5,146 bases of DNA from NCBI GenBank assembly GCA_036751905.1, contig DAIOTP010000190.1:1-5146 (forward strand), read 5' to 3'. The stretch is from T3Sed10-241 sp036751905 (GTDB taxonomy: Bacteria > Bacteroidota > Bacteroidia > Flavobacteriales_D > Cryomorphaceae). Shown here one piece after another: positions 5,015 through 5,146 of the stretch. The position numbers and the translations under genes were made by a program. The first letter of the stretch is position 1, and every line of letters starts with the position of its first letter. The notes beneath the pieces were generated by a model. It did not search any database and had not been told where the DNA came from. It saw nothing but the letters and a program-made list of their open reading frames with translations.

Positions 5015-5146
5015 TCCCTACACAGAAACCCACACGACCCTGCGCCATTGGCTCACTGATCATAGAAAACGCTCTTCTCGAATCTGACTGGAGAGGAGGA
5101 GCATATCATTTGATTCGATTTTTCGTTGTGAGGGCGGTAAGTCTTG

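Overview
The window is an accessory, defence-type locus from what is probably a member of the Bacteroidota (a Cytophagales-like genome would fit). Pointers are moderate G+C by eye, gene starts without Shine-Dalgarno motifs, a promoter-like element of the TAnnTTTG type, and AATTATGAATTATGA-type short repeats, which from memory are common in that phylum. The 10-N run at 322-331 shows that this is a draft or scaffolded assembly.

All recognisable genes lie on the minus strand and read right to left as one tight block. From 5146 down to about 4720 there is a decayed remnant of a RecG-like/AlbA_2-type ATP-binding regulator. The gap at 4611-4720 is AT-rich and carries a candidate promoter. Then come a half-length specificity protein (4610-4044), a four-helix-bundle (23S rRNA intervening-sequence type) protein (4047-3691), the methyltransferase HsdM (3680-2058), a DinD family protein (2047-1193), an unrecognised 37-residue ORF (1196-1083), and a full-type two-TRD HsdS (1086 to beyond the left edge, crossing the N run). 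Gene junctions are 4-base ATGA overlaps or 10-base gaps, so the block looks like one operon.

Functionally this is the modification and specificity part of a type I restriction-modification system. HsdM supplies the N6-adenine methyltransferase and the S proteins supply DNA recognition. No HsdR is in the window, so the nuclease must lie beyond position 1, elsewhere, or be absent. Two different S proteins, one with a single TRD and one with two, sit on either side of one HsdM.

The most unusual signal is a family of short imperfect inverted repeats based on ATGAGTGATGAA / TGAATTATGAG. One pair brackets the four-helix-bundle gene so exactly that the repeats provide the stop codon of half-HsdS, the start and stop of the four-helix gene, and the start of hsdM. 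A second pair brackets a roughly 40-residue in-frame insertion inside HsdM, at a place where relatives have only a short linker. This looks like two insertions of one repeat-ended element, one carrying a gene and one a small non-autonomous form that has become protein sequence. Further points of interest are a G-quadruplex motif at the TRD1/conserved-region junction of hsdS and the doubly ATGA-coupled 37-residue ORF.
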